A stretch of DNA of 64,000 nt from Sodaliphilus pleomorphus (GTDB lineage Bacteria; Bacteroidota; Bacteroidia; Bacteroidales; Muribaculaceae), in the NCBI RefSeq assembly GCF_009676955.1, contig NZ_CP045696.1, positions 2,623,001 to 2,687,000 of the forward strand, written 5' to 3'. The translations under genes were made by a program, and so were the position numbers. A model generated the notes under the pieces. The model was not told the origin of the DNA. It searched no databases and saw only the letters and a program-made list of their open reading frames with translations. Below are positions 1 to 8,336 of this stretch, piece after piece. The stretch's first letter is position 1. Each line of letters begins with the position of its first letter.

Positions 1-457
1 CGTTGGCTGCCATGATGAGGGCCAGGCTGTAGCCCAGCAGGTTGTTGCGCACGTGCCCCAGGTGCAGGGGCTTGTTGGTGTTGGGCGAGGAGTACTCGAT
101 CATCACCAGCTTGCTCTCGGGGGTTACTTTCTTGAAGCCATAGTCGGGGTCGGCTGCCACACTTTGCAACACACCGGTCCAGAACGCACGCTTGATGCTG
201 ATGTTGAGGAAGCCCTTGATGACGTTGTATTTCTCAACGGCATCGCAGTGGGCCACAAGGTAGTCGCCTATTTCCTGTGCAGTTTCCTCAGGACGCTTGT
301 GCGACGCCTTGAGAAACGGGAATACCACGATGGTGAGGTTGCCTTCAAATTCCTTCTTGGTTGTTGTGGGCGTGATTTTTTCTACCGGAAAGTCGGCGTT
401 GTAGAGTGCCTTGACCGCCTGGGCGGTGGCTTGTGCTAAGATGTTATCAATCGACAT
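1..457 (-). CDS. argS: Arginine--tRNA ligase, N-terminal part (cut by window edge)
   Basis: Class I aminoacyl-tRNA synthetase that charges tRNA-Arg in the cytoplasm. Reading leftward from the ATG at 455-457, the first ~150 residues begin MSIDNILAQATAQAVKAL and show the ArgS N-terminal additional domain. The HIGH-type ATP-binding motif follows, as SPNTNKPLHLGHVRNN, near residue 125. The rest of the protein lies beyond base 1. A TAACTTTG promoter box sits about 28 bp upstream of the start. The neighbouring helicase gene ends 101 bp upstream on the same strand, so argS probably has its own promoter. Identification is firm from the SPNTNKPLHLGH block; only the N-terminal quarter is visible. Confidence 0.95.
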   Translation of the reverse strand, partial: MSIDNILAQATAQAVKALYNADFPVEKITPTTTKKEFEGNLTIVVFPFLKASHKRPEETAQEIGDYLVAHCDAVEKYNVIKGFLNISIKRAFWTGVLQSVAADPDYGFKKVTPESKLVMIEYSSPNTNKPLHLGHVRNNLLGYSLALIMAAN

Positions 458-484
458 TGGTCCTAAATCATTTGTTTCAATCTA

Positions 485-492
485 CAAAGTTA
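485..492 (-). promoter_or_regulatory. Bacteroidetes-type -7 box for argS
   Basis: TAACTTTG on the minus strand matches the TAnnTTTG -7 consensus and lies 28 bp upstream of the argS ATG. No clear TTTG -33 element is seen at the usual 19-21 bp spacing. Confidence 0.5.
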
Positions 493-558
493 CTAAAAAG
501 ATTGGTCTCTCGCGACTGCACAGTTAAGTTTTAAGAAATTAAAACTATTGGACTTGGT

Positions 559-3500
559 TTATTGCCGCCCATTTCCGGTGGGGGTGACTGGCACGACGGT
601 GTTGCTGTCGGCATACCACAGGTAGCCCTCGACCTTGTTGTGACCTGCCTGGGCGAGCAGGCGGGCATATTGCTGCACCTGCCTCTTGTGGGCCCGCACT
701 TGTGCCGGGGTGTGGCTTGCGCCAAACTTGTAGTCGACCACAATGGTTGTGCCGTCGGGACGCACCACAATGTGGTCGGGGCGTTTCAGCACGGGGGGCT
801 GCCCGTTGCCTGTGTTGACCACAATTGTGCGCTCGTTGTACACTTTGTTTTTGGGGTCAAACCAGTCGCGTGTGCGGGGGTTATTGAGCATGCCTGTGAT
901 GATGCTTCGGGCCCGCTCGAGGTTCCATGTGGCATCGGGGTTGGTGCCGAGCAGGTGCCTGCGCTGTGCATAGCGCAGTGCCCGCTTCTCGTCGCCCTTG
1001 CGCTTGATCATGCTCATGAGGCTGTGCATGCTGTTGCCTGCCTGCTGCATGGCTGTGGCCGACTCGGGCAGTTTCACCTCGAGCCTCGACAAGGCCGAGT
1101 TTACAGCATAGCTGGGCATGTCGCAGGTGCACTGTGTGCTGTCGTCGTCTTGTGGCTTGTGGCGGCATTGCTCAGGGCAGCCCAGCTCCCAGTAGTCGAC
1201 GATTTTGTCGCAATCGGTATCGTCGGGATGCCGTTCGGGCCAGTAGTGGGTCACTATCCTGTCGATTTTGGGCATGATGCTCTTGGCGAGGTCGTCGATA
1301 CTCCTGTCACCCGTGTTTCTCTTGGGCTTCAGCACAAAGAGGTGCAGCTGCTGGCTGGCGCGGGTGAAGGCCACATAGGTCTTGTTCACTTTGTCGATGA
1401 GGTCTTCCTCATAGAGCGTCTTGTAGTAGCTGTTGAAGGCGCCCACCATTTTCATGCGACCGGTGCTGAGCGGGATGAGCGGGGGCACAATTTCGCCCCC
1501 CTCTTTCTGAATTGCGGCAGCCTCCTGTGCGTGCGGGCAAGCACTGTTGATTTTTTTCCATGTCTCGCGGTCGAGCCATGTGATGTCGTCGAGGTCAGCC
1601 ATCGGCCAGCTGGCAAACGGGATGATGACACAGGGGGCTTCAAGTCCCTTGGAAGCATGTATGGTCATGATGTTGACGGCGTTGCCACTGTTGCCCGAGG
1701 GCACGGCGGCCTTGTCTTTTTTGTCGTCCCAGTACTTGAGAAACTCATGCACGGTGCCGCCGCAGCTGCGTTGGGCGGCAAAGTTGAGCACGAAGTTCTG
1801 GAATGCGAGCAGGAAGGCTGTGTCGGTGTCGCCGCTGTTGCCTGAGCCTGCAATGTACTCCTTGATGATTTTGTCGACCAGGCCGGTCAAGGTGGTCATC
1901 TCCTTGCCATCGTCGGCCATGAGCGTCTTTATTTCTTCGTTGTAGGCTTTGATTTGCTTTTGTGCCGTTTCATTTCTCAAGGCGTTGTTTTGGTCGAAGC
2001 ATTGGGCCAGCAGCTTGCCGCAGTCGGCCGTCTCGTCGCCGCACTCGCGCAGTCGACGGCCAAACTCGTGCAGCATCTTGTAGCGAAACTGCTCGCTCAG
2101 CCGCTTCTCGCGCAACAGCTCTTGGGGGGTCTTAGCATGTGCAGCATCGTTGCTGTCGTCCTCGTCGCTGTGGTACTGTGTGCTGTCGATGAAGCGCAGC
2201 ACGCTCACGATGAGGCGCACGCTGGGGCTGTTGCTCAGCAGCAGCGACTCGCCCGACACGATGTCGATGCAGTCATCCTTGTCGCACGTGGCATTGTGGC
2301 TCAACAGCTTCTGCACAATGTCTTTGCCCTCGTTGTTGCGGTTCACCAGGATGAGCATGTCTTTAAACTCGAAGCCATAATCCCGCTTCAAGTCGAGCAG
2401 GTATTGCGGCAGGAGCTCGAGCACTTGCTCGGTTGCCTTGGGAGCCGCCTCGTCGCCGTGGCTTGGCATTTCCTTTGGACCGTAGATGCAGTTTACCCTC
2501 ACGTAGCCTTTCAGCTCGCTGGCCTGGGCTGCCGGGCTTGTATCCTGCTTAAGGTTGCTGTAGGTTGCCTGCAGCTTTTCATAGTCGGCGAAACTGCCGA
2601 GCAGTTTCTTGAAAAAGGCGTTGTTAAACTCGACGATGTTTTCCAGGCTGCGGTAGTTGGTGTTGAGTTTGGTCGAGTCGTTGTAGTACTCCCCAAACTC
2701 TTTTCTCAACTGATTTTGCAAGATGTCGGGGTTGCTGTCGCGGAAGCGGTAGATGCTCTGCTTCTCGTCGCCGATGATGAGGTTGCCGTTGCCTTTGCTC
2801 AGGCTATCTTCCAGCAGTGGTATGAAGTTCTCATATTGCTTGGTGCTTGTGTCCTGGAACTCGTCGATCATGAAATTGTAGAGCCACGTGCCCATGCGCT
2901 CGTACACAAAGGGTACACCGCCTTTGAGTGCCTTGGCCACAAGCTCGTTGGTGTCAGATATCATGATACTCTCGTTGTCGCGGTTCATCTCCTGGAGCTT
3001 GGTGCTGATTGCGCCCAGCAACCCCAGCCGCCATATATTTTTGAGCAGCGAGTCGAGCAGTAGCGACATGTCGTAGTTGGCAAGGTAATCGGCCAGGAGG
3101 GCAGCAAACTTCTCGCTGCAGGCTGAGATCGTTTCAGGGGCTACTTTTCCCTTGTAGAGCACTTTCTTTTCAAGGGCCGTGTCGTCATAGTTGCGCAGCG
3201 TGTTTATAGTGTTGCTACCCAATGGCGCAGCGTCAAGCAGCTTTTTTACTGGCGCCGACTTGATGTAAACGACGTCGATGCCGGCCTGCCCCAAGAAGTC
3301 GTGCAGCTGCTGCGCGAAGTTCTTGCAATAGTCGTCGCAGGCTTTGTGTTGTGTCGCCACCGCCTTCTGGAATGCTGTGAGATGGCTCATCTTGCTCAGG
3401 TAAGTCCTGATCTCATCGTTGTGGGCCTTGAACTGCTCCTTGTTGATAAACTCGGCAAAGTTGAGCAGGCTGTTGCGCGACTTGCTGTCGAAATTGTAGA

Positions 3501-4068
3501 TGTTCCACTTGCCCTCGTCATGAGCCAGTGTTTCTACATACTTTTTCACCCATTTCTCGATGGGGGCGCCAGGGGTTCGGCCCAAGTCGTGCAAGAAGAC
3601 GCGCAGGGCCTGGCTGGTGGCATATTTCTCGTCGAGTTGCACATCGTAGTTGAAGTCGCAGTCCAGCTCGTGGGCAAAGTTGCGCACGACACTTTGAAAA
3701 AACGAGTCGATGGTGCTCACGTTGAAGTGGGTGTAGCCATGCAGAATGCCCTTCAGGGCGCTTTTTGCATGGTTTTGTATCTCCTCCTTGCTATCGCCGT
3801 GGGTTTTGATGTAGTCGTCGAGATATTGTCCCTCGCCTTTAGAGAGCTTGTAGAGCTCGGCCACGATGCGTTGCTTCATCTCGTTGGTAGCCTTGTTGGT
3901 AAAGGTGATGGCCAGCATGTGCTCGTGATAGTTGCTGCCGCAGGGGCGCAGTTGCGTGCGGCCTGTCTCGGGGTCTTTCGACCACAGCAGAAGTTCGATG
4001 AAATTCTTGGCCAGGTTGAAGGTCTTGCCCGACCCTGCCGATGCTTTGATTACTTGCAGTTGTTCCAT
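559..4068 (-). CDS. UvrD/RecB-like helicase with C-terminal PD-(D/E)XK nuclease (AddA-like)
   Basis: 1169-residue superfamily 1A DNA helicase-nuclease, probably for double-strand-break end processing. Visible helicase motifs in order: Walker A SAGSGKT (residues 10-16), motif Ia ITFTNKATNEMKQR, motif II MIDEFQDTS (about 400), motif III GDEKQSIYRFR, NYRS, motif V MTIHASKGLE, and motif VI VAFTRASQQLHLF. Near residues 1105-1130, PDHIVV...VVDYKFG looks like the RecB-family nuclease core with D and K of the active site. The length fits AddA/RecB-like proteins of Bacteroidetes. An AddB-type partner is not adjacent. It starts 51 bp after the SUI1-type gene, so the two may be cotranscribed. Exact partner and in vivo role are inferred. 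Confidence 0.9.
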   Translation of the reverse strand: MEQLQVIKASAGSGKTFNLAKNFIELLLWSKDPETGRTQLRPCGSNYHEHMLAITFTNKATNEMKQRIVAELYKLSKGEGQYLDDYIKTHGDSKEEIQNHAKSALKGILHGYTHFNVSTIDSFFQSVVRNFAHELDCDFNYDVQLDEKYATSQALRVFLHDLGRTPGAPIEKWVKKYVETLAHDEGKWNIYNFDSKSRNSLLNFAEFINKEQFKAHNDEIRTYLSKMSHLTAFQKAVATQHKACDDYCKNFAQQLHDFLGQAGIDVVYIKSAPVKKLLDAAPLGSNTINTLRNYDDTALEKKVLYKGKVAPETISACSEKFAALLADYLANYDMSLLLDSLLKNIWRLGLLGAISTKLQEMNRDNESIMISDTNELVAKALKGGVPFVYERMGTWLYNFMIDEFQDTSTKQYENFIPLLEDSLSKGNGNLIIGDEKQSIYRFRDSNPDILQNQLRKEFGEYYNDSTKLNTNYRSLENIVEFNNAFFKKLLGSFADYEKLQATYSNLKQDTSPAAQASELKGYVRVNCIYGPKEMPSHGDEAAPKATEQVLELLPQYLLDLKRDYGFEFKDMLILVNRNNEGKDIVQKLLSHNATCDKDDCIDIVSGESLLLSNSPSVRLIVSVLRFIDSTQYHSDEDDSNDAAHAKTPQELLREKRLSEQFRYKMLHEFGRRLRECGDETADCGKLLAQCFDQNNALRNETAQKQIKAYNEEIKTLMADDGKEMTTLTGLVDKIIKEYIAGSGNSGDTDTAFLLAFQNFVLNFAAQRSCGGTVHEFLKYWDDKKDKAAVPSGNSGNAVNIMTIHASKGLEAPCVIIPFASWPMADLDDITWLDRETWKKINSACPHAQEAAAIQKEGGEIVPPLIPLSTGRMKMVGAFNSYYKTLYEEDLIDKVNKTYVAFTRASQQLHLFVLKPKRNTGDRSIDDLAKSIMPKIDRIVTHYWPERHPDDTDCDKIVDYWELGCPEQCRHKPQDDDSTQCTCDMPSYAVNSALSRLEVKLPESATAMQQAGNSMHSLMSMIKRKGDEKRALRYAQRRHLLGTNPDATWNLERARSIITGMLNNPRTRDWFDPKNKVYNERTIVVNTGNGQPPVLKRPDHIVVRPDGTTIVVDYKFGASHTPAQVRAHKRQVQQYARLLAQAGHNKVEGYLWYADSNTVVPVTPTGNGRQ

Positions 4069-4119
4069 GGGGAGTGTGTTGTGGGTATTGTTACTGTTGA
4101 TTGAAATGCTGTCTTTTTC

Positions 4120-4482
4120 TTATATGATGCGGGCTTTGAAGCCTTGCCCGGTGAGGAAGTCGAGCACTTGCTGCCGGCGGTCGCCCTGTATCAGAATCTC
4201 GCCGTCGCGTGCCGACCCGCCCACGCCGCAATGCTTCTTGAGCGTTGCGGCCAGGGCCTTGAGTGCAGCATCGTTGCACAGCAGGTCGGTCACAAGGGTC
4301 GCCTGCTTGCCTTTGCGCCCTTTCTTGTCGAGCAGCACATTCACCATGTGCTTCCCTTGCTGGGCGAGCGCGTCGCCCTTGGGCACGCCCGCTGTGGCTT
4401 GCTCTTGGGCCTGCTTTATTTCCTCGTCGCTGGGCACTGCCACCTGAAATGCGGCTCCCAGCTTTGCTTTCCAGTCTTCCAT
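4120..4482 (-). CDS. SUI1/eIF1-family translation factor (YciH-like)
   Basis: 120-residue protein of the SUI1/eIF1 fold. In its C-terminal half, LVTDLLCNDAALKALAATLK is followed by the hallmark stretch CGVGGSARDGEILIQGDRR and then VLDFLTGQGF. The family is known from YciH, whose bacterial role is debated: stringency of initiation or stress-related translation inhibition. The N-terminal third is lysine/glutamine-rich and variable. The gene precedes the helicase by 51 bp on the same strand and has a TAACTTTG box 32 bp upstream of its ATG. The family assignment is solid; the precise function is inferred. Confidence 0.9.
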   Translation of the reverse strand: MEDWKAKLGAAFQVAVPSDEEIKQAQEQATAGVPKGDALAQQGKHMVNVLLDKKGRKGKQATLVTDLLCNDAALKALAATLKKHCGVGGSARDGEILIQGDRRQQVLDFLTGQGFKARII

Positions 4483-4513
4483 ATTGTGTAATAGATGTGC
4501 TTGGTTTCAAACA

Positions 4514-4521
4514 CAAAGTTA
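4514..4521 (-). promoter_or_regulatory. -7 box for the SUI1-helicase transcription unit
   Basis: TAACTTTG on the minus strand, 32 bp upstream of the SUI1-type start codon. It matches TAnnTTTG; no convincing -33 element. Confidence 0.45.
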
Positions 4522-4637
4522 TACATATTTTTGAAGAAATGAAAATCGCCCGTCACGAGATTTGAGTGAAGTGTCACCCTCTTTCGTCTGGACCAGGGGG
4601 TGCAATTGCGTAGTGCAGCGATGTTGAGCAATCTATG

Positions 4638-5879
4638 CTACCAGTCGCGGTAGTCGACGGCGTTGCGGCGGCATTCCTCCTTGATGGGCGAGTAGGGGTC
4701 GATGCTGGCATATATGGCCATGCGGCGGTAGCGCGGGCGGCATATGAAGCGCTCCACGCAGTAGGCCGACACAAAGTATACGCCCGAGAGCACCCACAGC
4801 ATCTTGTAGTTGGTGGCCACTTGCGAGAGTTCGGCTCCCCCGCACATCAGGGCTACATAGCCGTTGCCGCCCCATGTGAGCGGCACCATGTTGCCCAGTG
4901 CAGTCCACAGGCTCGACATGGCATAGCGGGGGTAGGAGATGCCCGAGAGGAAGACAAAGAAAAGCGAGGTGAAGGCAATGACCAAGAAGGTCGACTCACG
5001 GTCGTTGACAAAAACCGAGAGCGTCTGGCCCAGCAGCGACGAGGCCAGCATGAAGGGCAGCATGAGCAGCAAGATGTCGAGCGGGTCGCCCAGCTGCGGG
5101 AAGTCGAAAAACATGGGCACGAAGAAAAGCACATACACCACAGGAATGAAGTAGATGAAGATGTGGCACAAGCTCTTGCCTATGATCGAGGCCGACACGC
5201 CAGCGCCCACGTCCATGGGGTCGAGCCCCTTGTTGCGCAGCCGGCGCTCGCGGCTGCCGGCACGCAGCACGCATATGCCCAGTATCAGGCTCTGCTGGAT
5301 GACTGCCACCAGGATGAGCGGCAGCAGTGCCGAGGCTATGCCCGTCGACTTGTTGATGATGGGCACTTGCTTGCTCTCGATGATGGCGCTGTTCTGGTAG
5401 GTGAGAGGCGCAGTCTTGCTGCCCTGCATCTTGGTGCACAGGTCCATCTGCACGGCTGTGAGGCCCGATAGCATCTGCTTGTAGCGCATGAGCACGCCCA
5501 TGTCGCAGTAGAGCGACACGTGTCCTTGCAGCCCGTTCTCGATATTGCTCGAGAAGTCGCGTGGAAAATACACAATGCCATAGGCGTCGTGGCTGGCAAT
5601 GAGGCGCTGGGCGTCTTGCATGTTGCTCACATAGTCCATCACAGCCACCTCGGGGGTGGCGTCGAGCTCGCGCGCAAACTGGCGGGTGAGCTGGCTGCGG
5701 CAGTCGTCGACGACCACCACCTTGATGTCGCGTGCCACCTCGGTGTTGTAGATGAGCGAGTAGAGCACAGGGTACATGGCAGGCAGCAAGAGGAAGAAGA
5801 TGAGCACAGCCTCGTCGCGGAAGCACAACTTGGTCTCACGCTTCCACACGTTGAATATGTCGATTATCCAGTGTTTCAT
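4638..5879 (-). CDS. ABC-2 type permease, second of a pair
   Basis: 413-residue inner-membrane protein of the ABC-2/YhhJ-YbhS type. One transmembrane helix near residues 25-50 (LIFFLLLPAMYPVLYSLIYN) is followed by a ~140-residue periplasmic domain. A block of about five helices starts near residue 185 (ALLPLILVAVIQQSLILGIC, ending with LWVLSGVYFVSAYC). It is the last gene of the tolC-hlyD-permease-permease operon and lies 24 bp after the first permease. The likely job is export of a hydrophobic compound or envelope component with the HlyD and TolC proteins. No ATP-binding subunit is encoded in the operon. Confidence 0.85.
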   Translation of the reverse strand: MKHWIIDIFNVWKRETKLCFRDEAVLIFFLLLPAMYPVLYSLIYNTEVARDIKVVVVDDCRSQLTRQFARELDATPEVAVMDYVSNMQDAQRLIASHDAYGIVYFPRDFSSNIENGLQGHVSLYCDMGVLMRYKQMLSGLTAVQMDLCTKMQGSKTAPLTYQNSAIIESKQVPIINKSTGIASALLPLILVAVIQQSLILGICVLRAGSRERRLRNKGLDPMDVGAGVSASIIGKSLCHIFIYFIPVVYVLFFVPMFFDFPQLGDPLDILLLMLPFMLASSLLGQTLSVFVNDRESTFLVIAFTSLFFVFLSGISYPRYAMSSLWTALGNMVPLTWGGNGYVALMCGGAELSQVATNYKMLWVLSGVYFVSAYCVERFICRPRYRRMAIYASIDPYSPIKEECRRNAVDYRDW

Positions 5880-5903
5880 CTTTCTTTTTTTCAGTTTCTT
5901 GCG

Positions 5904-7070
5904 TTAGGGTACATACACGGGATGCAGGCATTCGTTCTTCAACCGCCACTTGAGCAGCCACGGCAAGATGGTGAAGCCTATGAGCGCAGCGATATTATAG
6001 CGCGTGTAGTACAATGGCAACCCGTTGAGTGCCTCGTCGCAGCTGAGCAGGAAGTAATACTTGGCGGGCATCACATAGCCCAGGGCCTCGACCCAGTTGT
6101 ACATCGACTCGCCCGGCAGCGAGAAACCGCAGAACGAGAAGGTGAGCATGCCCAGCAGCGTGCACAGTGTGCTGCCGTAGCGGAAGTTTGGAGTCACGCA
6201 CATGGCCATGATGGCCCATGCCTGATTGGCCAGCACAAAGAGCACCATGGCCACTATCATGATCATGGGGTGGCAGTTGAGCGGAAACTGGTAGATGCGG
6301 TACATCATAAACTGAATAAACCACCCTATGGCGCACCATATACACGTCTGTGGCAGCAGCTTGCCCGTCAATGCAATGGTGATCGAGTCGCCCGAGCTGC
6401 GCAGCCACTGCCGGCAAGTGCCGTACTTGAACTCGGTGCCTATGCTGAAGGCTGTGACCAGCAAGATGAGCAGGGCCAGCAGTGCAGGCACAAAGGAGCT
6501 GTTGAGATAGTAGCTGTAGTTCACCCATGGGTTGTTGATGGGGTGCACTTGCGTGGCCACGGGCTGCAGTGTTGCCGATATGGCCTCGCTGCGCATGCCC
6601 AGGGTGCGCAAGGCAACGGTGGCGATGGCCCCGTTGGCCAGCACGGTGATGGTCTTGAACCCTTTGTACATCATCGATGCCGGCGTGTAGTAGGCATAGC
6701 TCACATAGTAGCTTATGGTGGGGTGGTTGCCGCTCAGCGCGCGCTCCTCGAGGTGGGCAGGCATGAGGATGAATCCCAGCACGTCGCCGCGCTGCACGGC
6801 ATCGCAGGCCTCCTGGAAGTTGGCAAAGTGGCACTTGATTTCCACGTTCTGCATTGCGCCCAGGTTGCGGGACAGCGCACGCGAGGTCGACGAGTTGTCG
6901 AGGTCGACTACGCCCACCGGCACGCGCGTGACGGGCCCCTTGTGCATGAGGTCGAAAAAGAAGAAGGCACTCAACAGCGGCATCACAACCATCATCCACA
7001 CAAACACCTGTCGCCTCACCAGTGAGACGGCTCCTCGCTTGAATGCTTGTCTGAAGTATTGCTTGATCAT
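5904..7070 (-). CDS. ABC-2 type permease, first of a pair
   Basis: 388 residues when started at the ATG at 7068-7070 (MIKQYFRQAFKRGAVSL). The longer reading frame has an implausible Cys/Gln-rich extension. The topology matches the downstream permease: one N-terminal helix (VFVWMMVVMPLLSAFFFF), a soluble extracytoplasmic domain beginning PVGVVDLDNSSTSRALSRNL, then five helices. The PVGVVDxDNS start of the soluble domain is typical of ABC-2 exporters of the YhhJ type. It lies 58 bp downstream of hlyD. The two permeases are distant paralogues and probably form a heterodimer. Confidence 0.87.
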   Translation of the reverse strand: MIKQYFRQAFKRGAVSLVRRQVFVWMMVVMPLLSAFFFFDLMHKGPVTRVPVGVVDLDNSSTSRALSRNLGAMQNVEIKCHFANFQEACDAVQRGDVLGFILMPAHLEERALSGNHPTISYYVSYAYYTPASMMYKGFKTITVLANGAIATVALRTLGMRSEAISATLQPVATQVHPINNPWVNYSYYLNSSFVPALLALLILLVTAFSIGTEFKYGTCRQWLRSSGDSITIALTGKLLPQTCIWCAIGWFIQFMMYRIYQFPLNCHPMIMIVAMVLFVLANQAWAIMAMCVTPNFRYGSTLCTLLGMLTFSFCGFSLPGESMYNWVEALGYVMPAKYYFLLSCDEALNGLPLYYTRYNIAALIGFTILPWLLKWRLKNECLHPVYVP

Positions 7071-7128
7071 GACTATGTGTTTACGCTGTGTCTTCTTGTT
7101 TGTTTGGCTGGCTGCACACTGCTGTGGC

Positions 7129-8298
7129 TCAACGCTCGTCGAGCAGCACCGACATGCCTGGCCTGAAGTCGGCAATGGGTGTCACGGGCTTGGCTTTGAC
7201 CTCAAAGGTCTTGCTGTCGTACTGGCCGTAGGCCTTGGTGGCGTTCCACACGGCATAGCTGCCCATGTCGTGGATATAGTAGACTTGCAGTTTTGTTTTC
7301 TTGTTGTTGAGTGCCGGGATGGTGACGTTGATCAAGGTGTCCATGGGCATCTGCGAGAGTTTGTCTTCACGCACGTTGAACGATACCCACATGTCGTCGA
7401 GCTGCGATATCGACATGATGGGTGTGCCCATCGACACGAGCTCGCCCACGTGGGGGTAGATCTCGCTCACCTCGCCGTCGCAGGGAGCCACAAGCACTTG
7501 GTCCTCGAGCACCGATTCCACTTCCATCACCGTGCCTCGGGCCACATCTTCCATGCTCTTGGCGGCCGATTTGTCTTCGGCCTGGCTGCCGTTTTGGGCC
7601 AGCTGGGCATTGCTCTGTGCTGTGCGCACGGCGGCGCTTGCGGCGTCATAGGCAGCCTTGGCCTCGTCGCGTCGTTGCTGGGTGACCACGCCCTGCTGGT
7701 ACAGGTTCTCCATGCGGTCGTAGGTCTTCTTGGCAATGTCCTCGGCAGCCTTGGCCTGCTCCACAATGTGACCTGTGCTCTGCTTGATCTCGGTGCGAGT
7801 GCCTTTGTCCACCTTCTGGCTGGCTGCCTGGGCGGCGCGTTGAGCGCTCTTGGCCTTGTAGAGTGTGGCGTCGGCCAGCTTGCTGCTTATGGCTACCAAG
7901 GTATCGCCCTTGTGCACATAGTCGCCCTCCTTGACATAGAATTTCACGATGCGCCCCGGCAGCTTGCCCGACACGCGCACTTGGTCGCAGTCGGCTTGGC
8001 CCTGAGTCATCTCCTTGGGGGCGTGAATGAGCAAGATGCCCAGCAGGGCCACGCAGGCCATCACGAGCGTGAAAACGCCCAGTGCGGCAAGCAGAGCCTT
8101 GTCGCGCTTGCGCACGATGGTGCGCTGGTCCTTCACTTCACGGCGCTTCGACTCGGTCTTGACGTCGCTGGCTTGGGTCCTGGTTGCGCTTGGGCCCCCG
8201 GCTTTCGTCTCACTTGGCGCTGTCACTTGGCGCTTGGGTTGTTGGTTGGCCGCCTGAGCTTGGGTTGCGGGTGTTTTCTTTTCATCAGCTTTATCCAT
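7129..8298 (-). CDS. HlyD/EmrA-family membrane fusion protein
   Basis: 389-residue periplasmic adaptor. The ATG at 8296-8298 (MDKADEKKTPATQAQAANQQ) is chosen because the upstream extension runs through a poorly coding AT-rich spacer. A hydrophilic cytoplasmic N-terminus of about 60 residues precedes one transmembrane helix (GVFTLVMACVALLGILLI). A biotinyl-lipoyl-like half-motif follows (GRIVKFYVKEGDYVHKGDTL), then a long alpha-helical hairpin rich in Ala/Gln/Lys and the returning lipoyl half (VLVAPCDGEVSEIYPHVGEL). It should bridge the inner-membrane permeases to the TolC-like channel encoded 38 bp upstream. Confidence 0.92.
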   Translation of the reverse strand: MDKADEKKTPATQAQAANQQPKRQVTAPSETKAGGPSATRTQASDVKTESKRREVKDQRTIVRKRDKALLAALGVFTLVMACVALLGILLIHAPKEMTQGQADCDQVRVSGKLPGRIVKFYVKEGDYVHKGDTLVAISSKLADATLYKAKSAQRAAQAASQKVDKGTRTEIKQSTGHIVEQAKAAEDIAKKTYDRMENLYQQGVVTQQRRDEAKAAYDAASAAVRTAQSNAQLAQNGSQAEDKSAAKSMEDVARGTVMEVESVLEDQVLVAPCDGEVSEIYPHVGELVSMGTPIMSISQLDDMWVSFNVREDKLSQMPMDTLINVTIPALNNKKTKLQVYYIHDMGSYAVWNATKAYGQYDSKTFEVKAKPVTPIADFRPGMSVLLDER

Positions 8299-8336
8299 TG
8301 TAGTAGATATAATGTGTTTTTTTTTGTGTTCGATTG

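Noticed and set aside
562..1845. Long plus-strand reading frames opposite the helicase gene
   Set aside because: Typical antisense shadows in GC-rich DNA. The minus-strand frame has all helicase motifs, while the plus frames have no recognisable domain.
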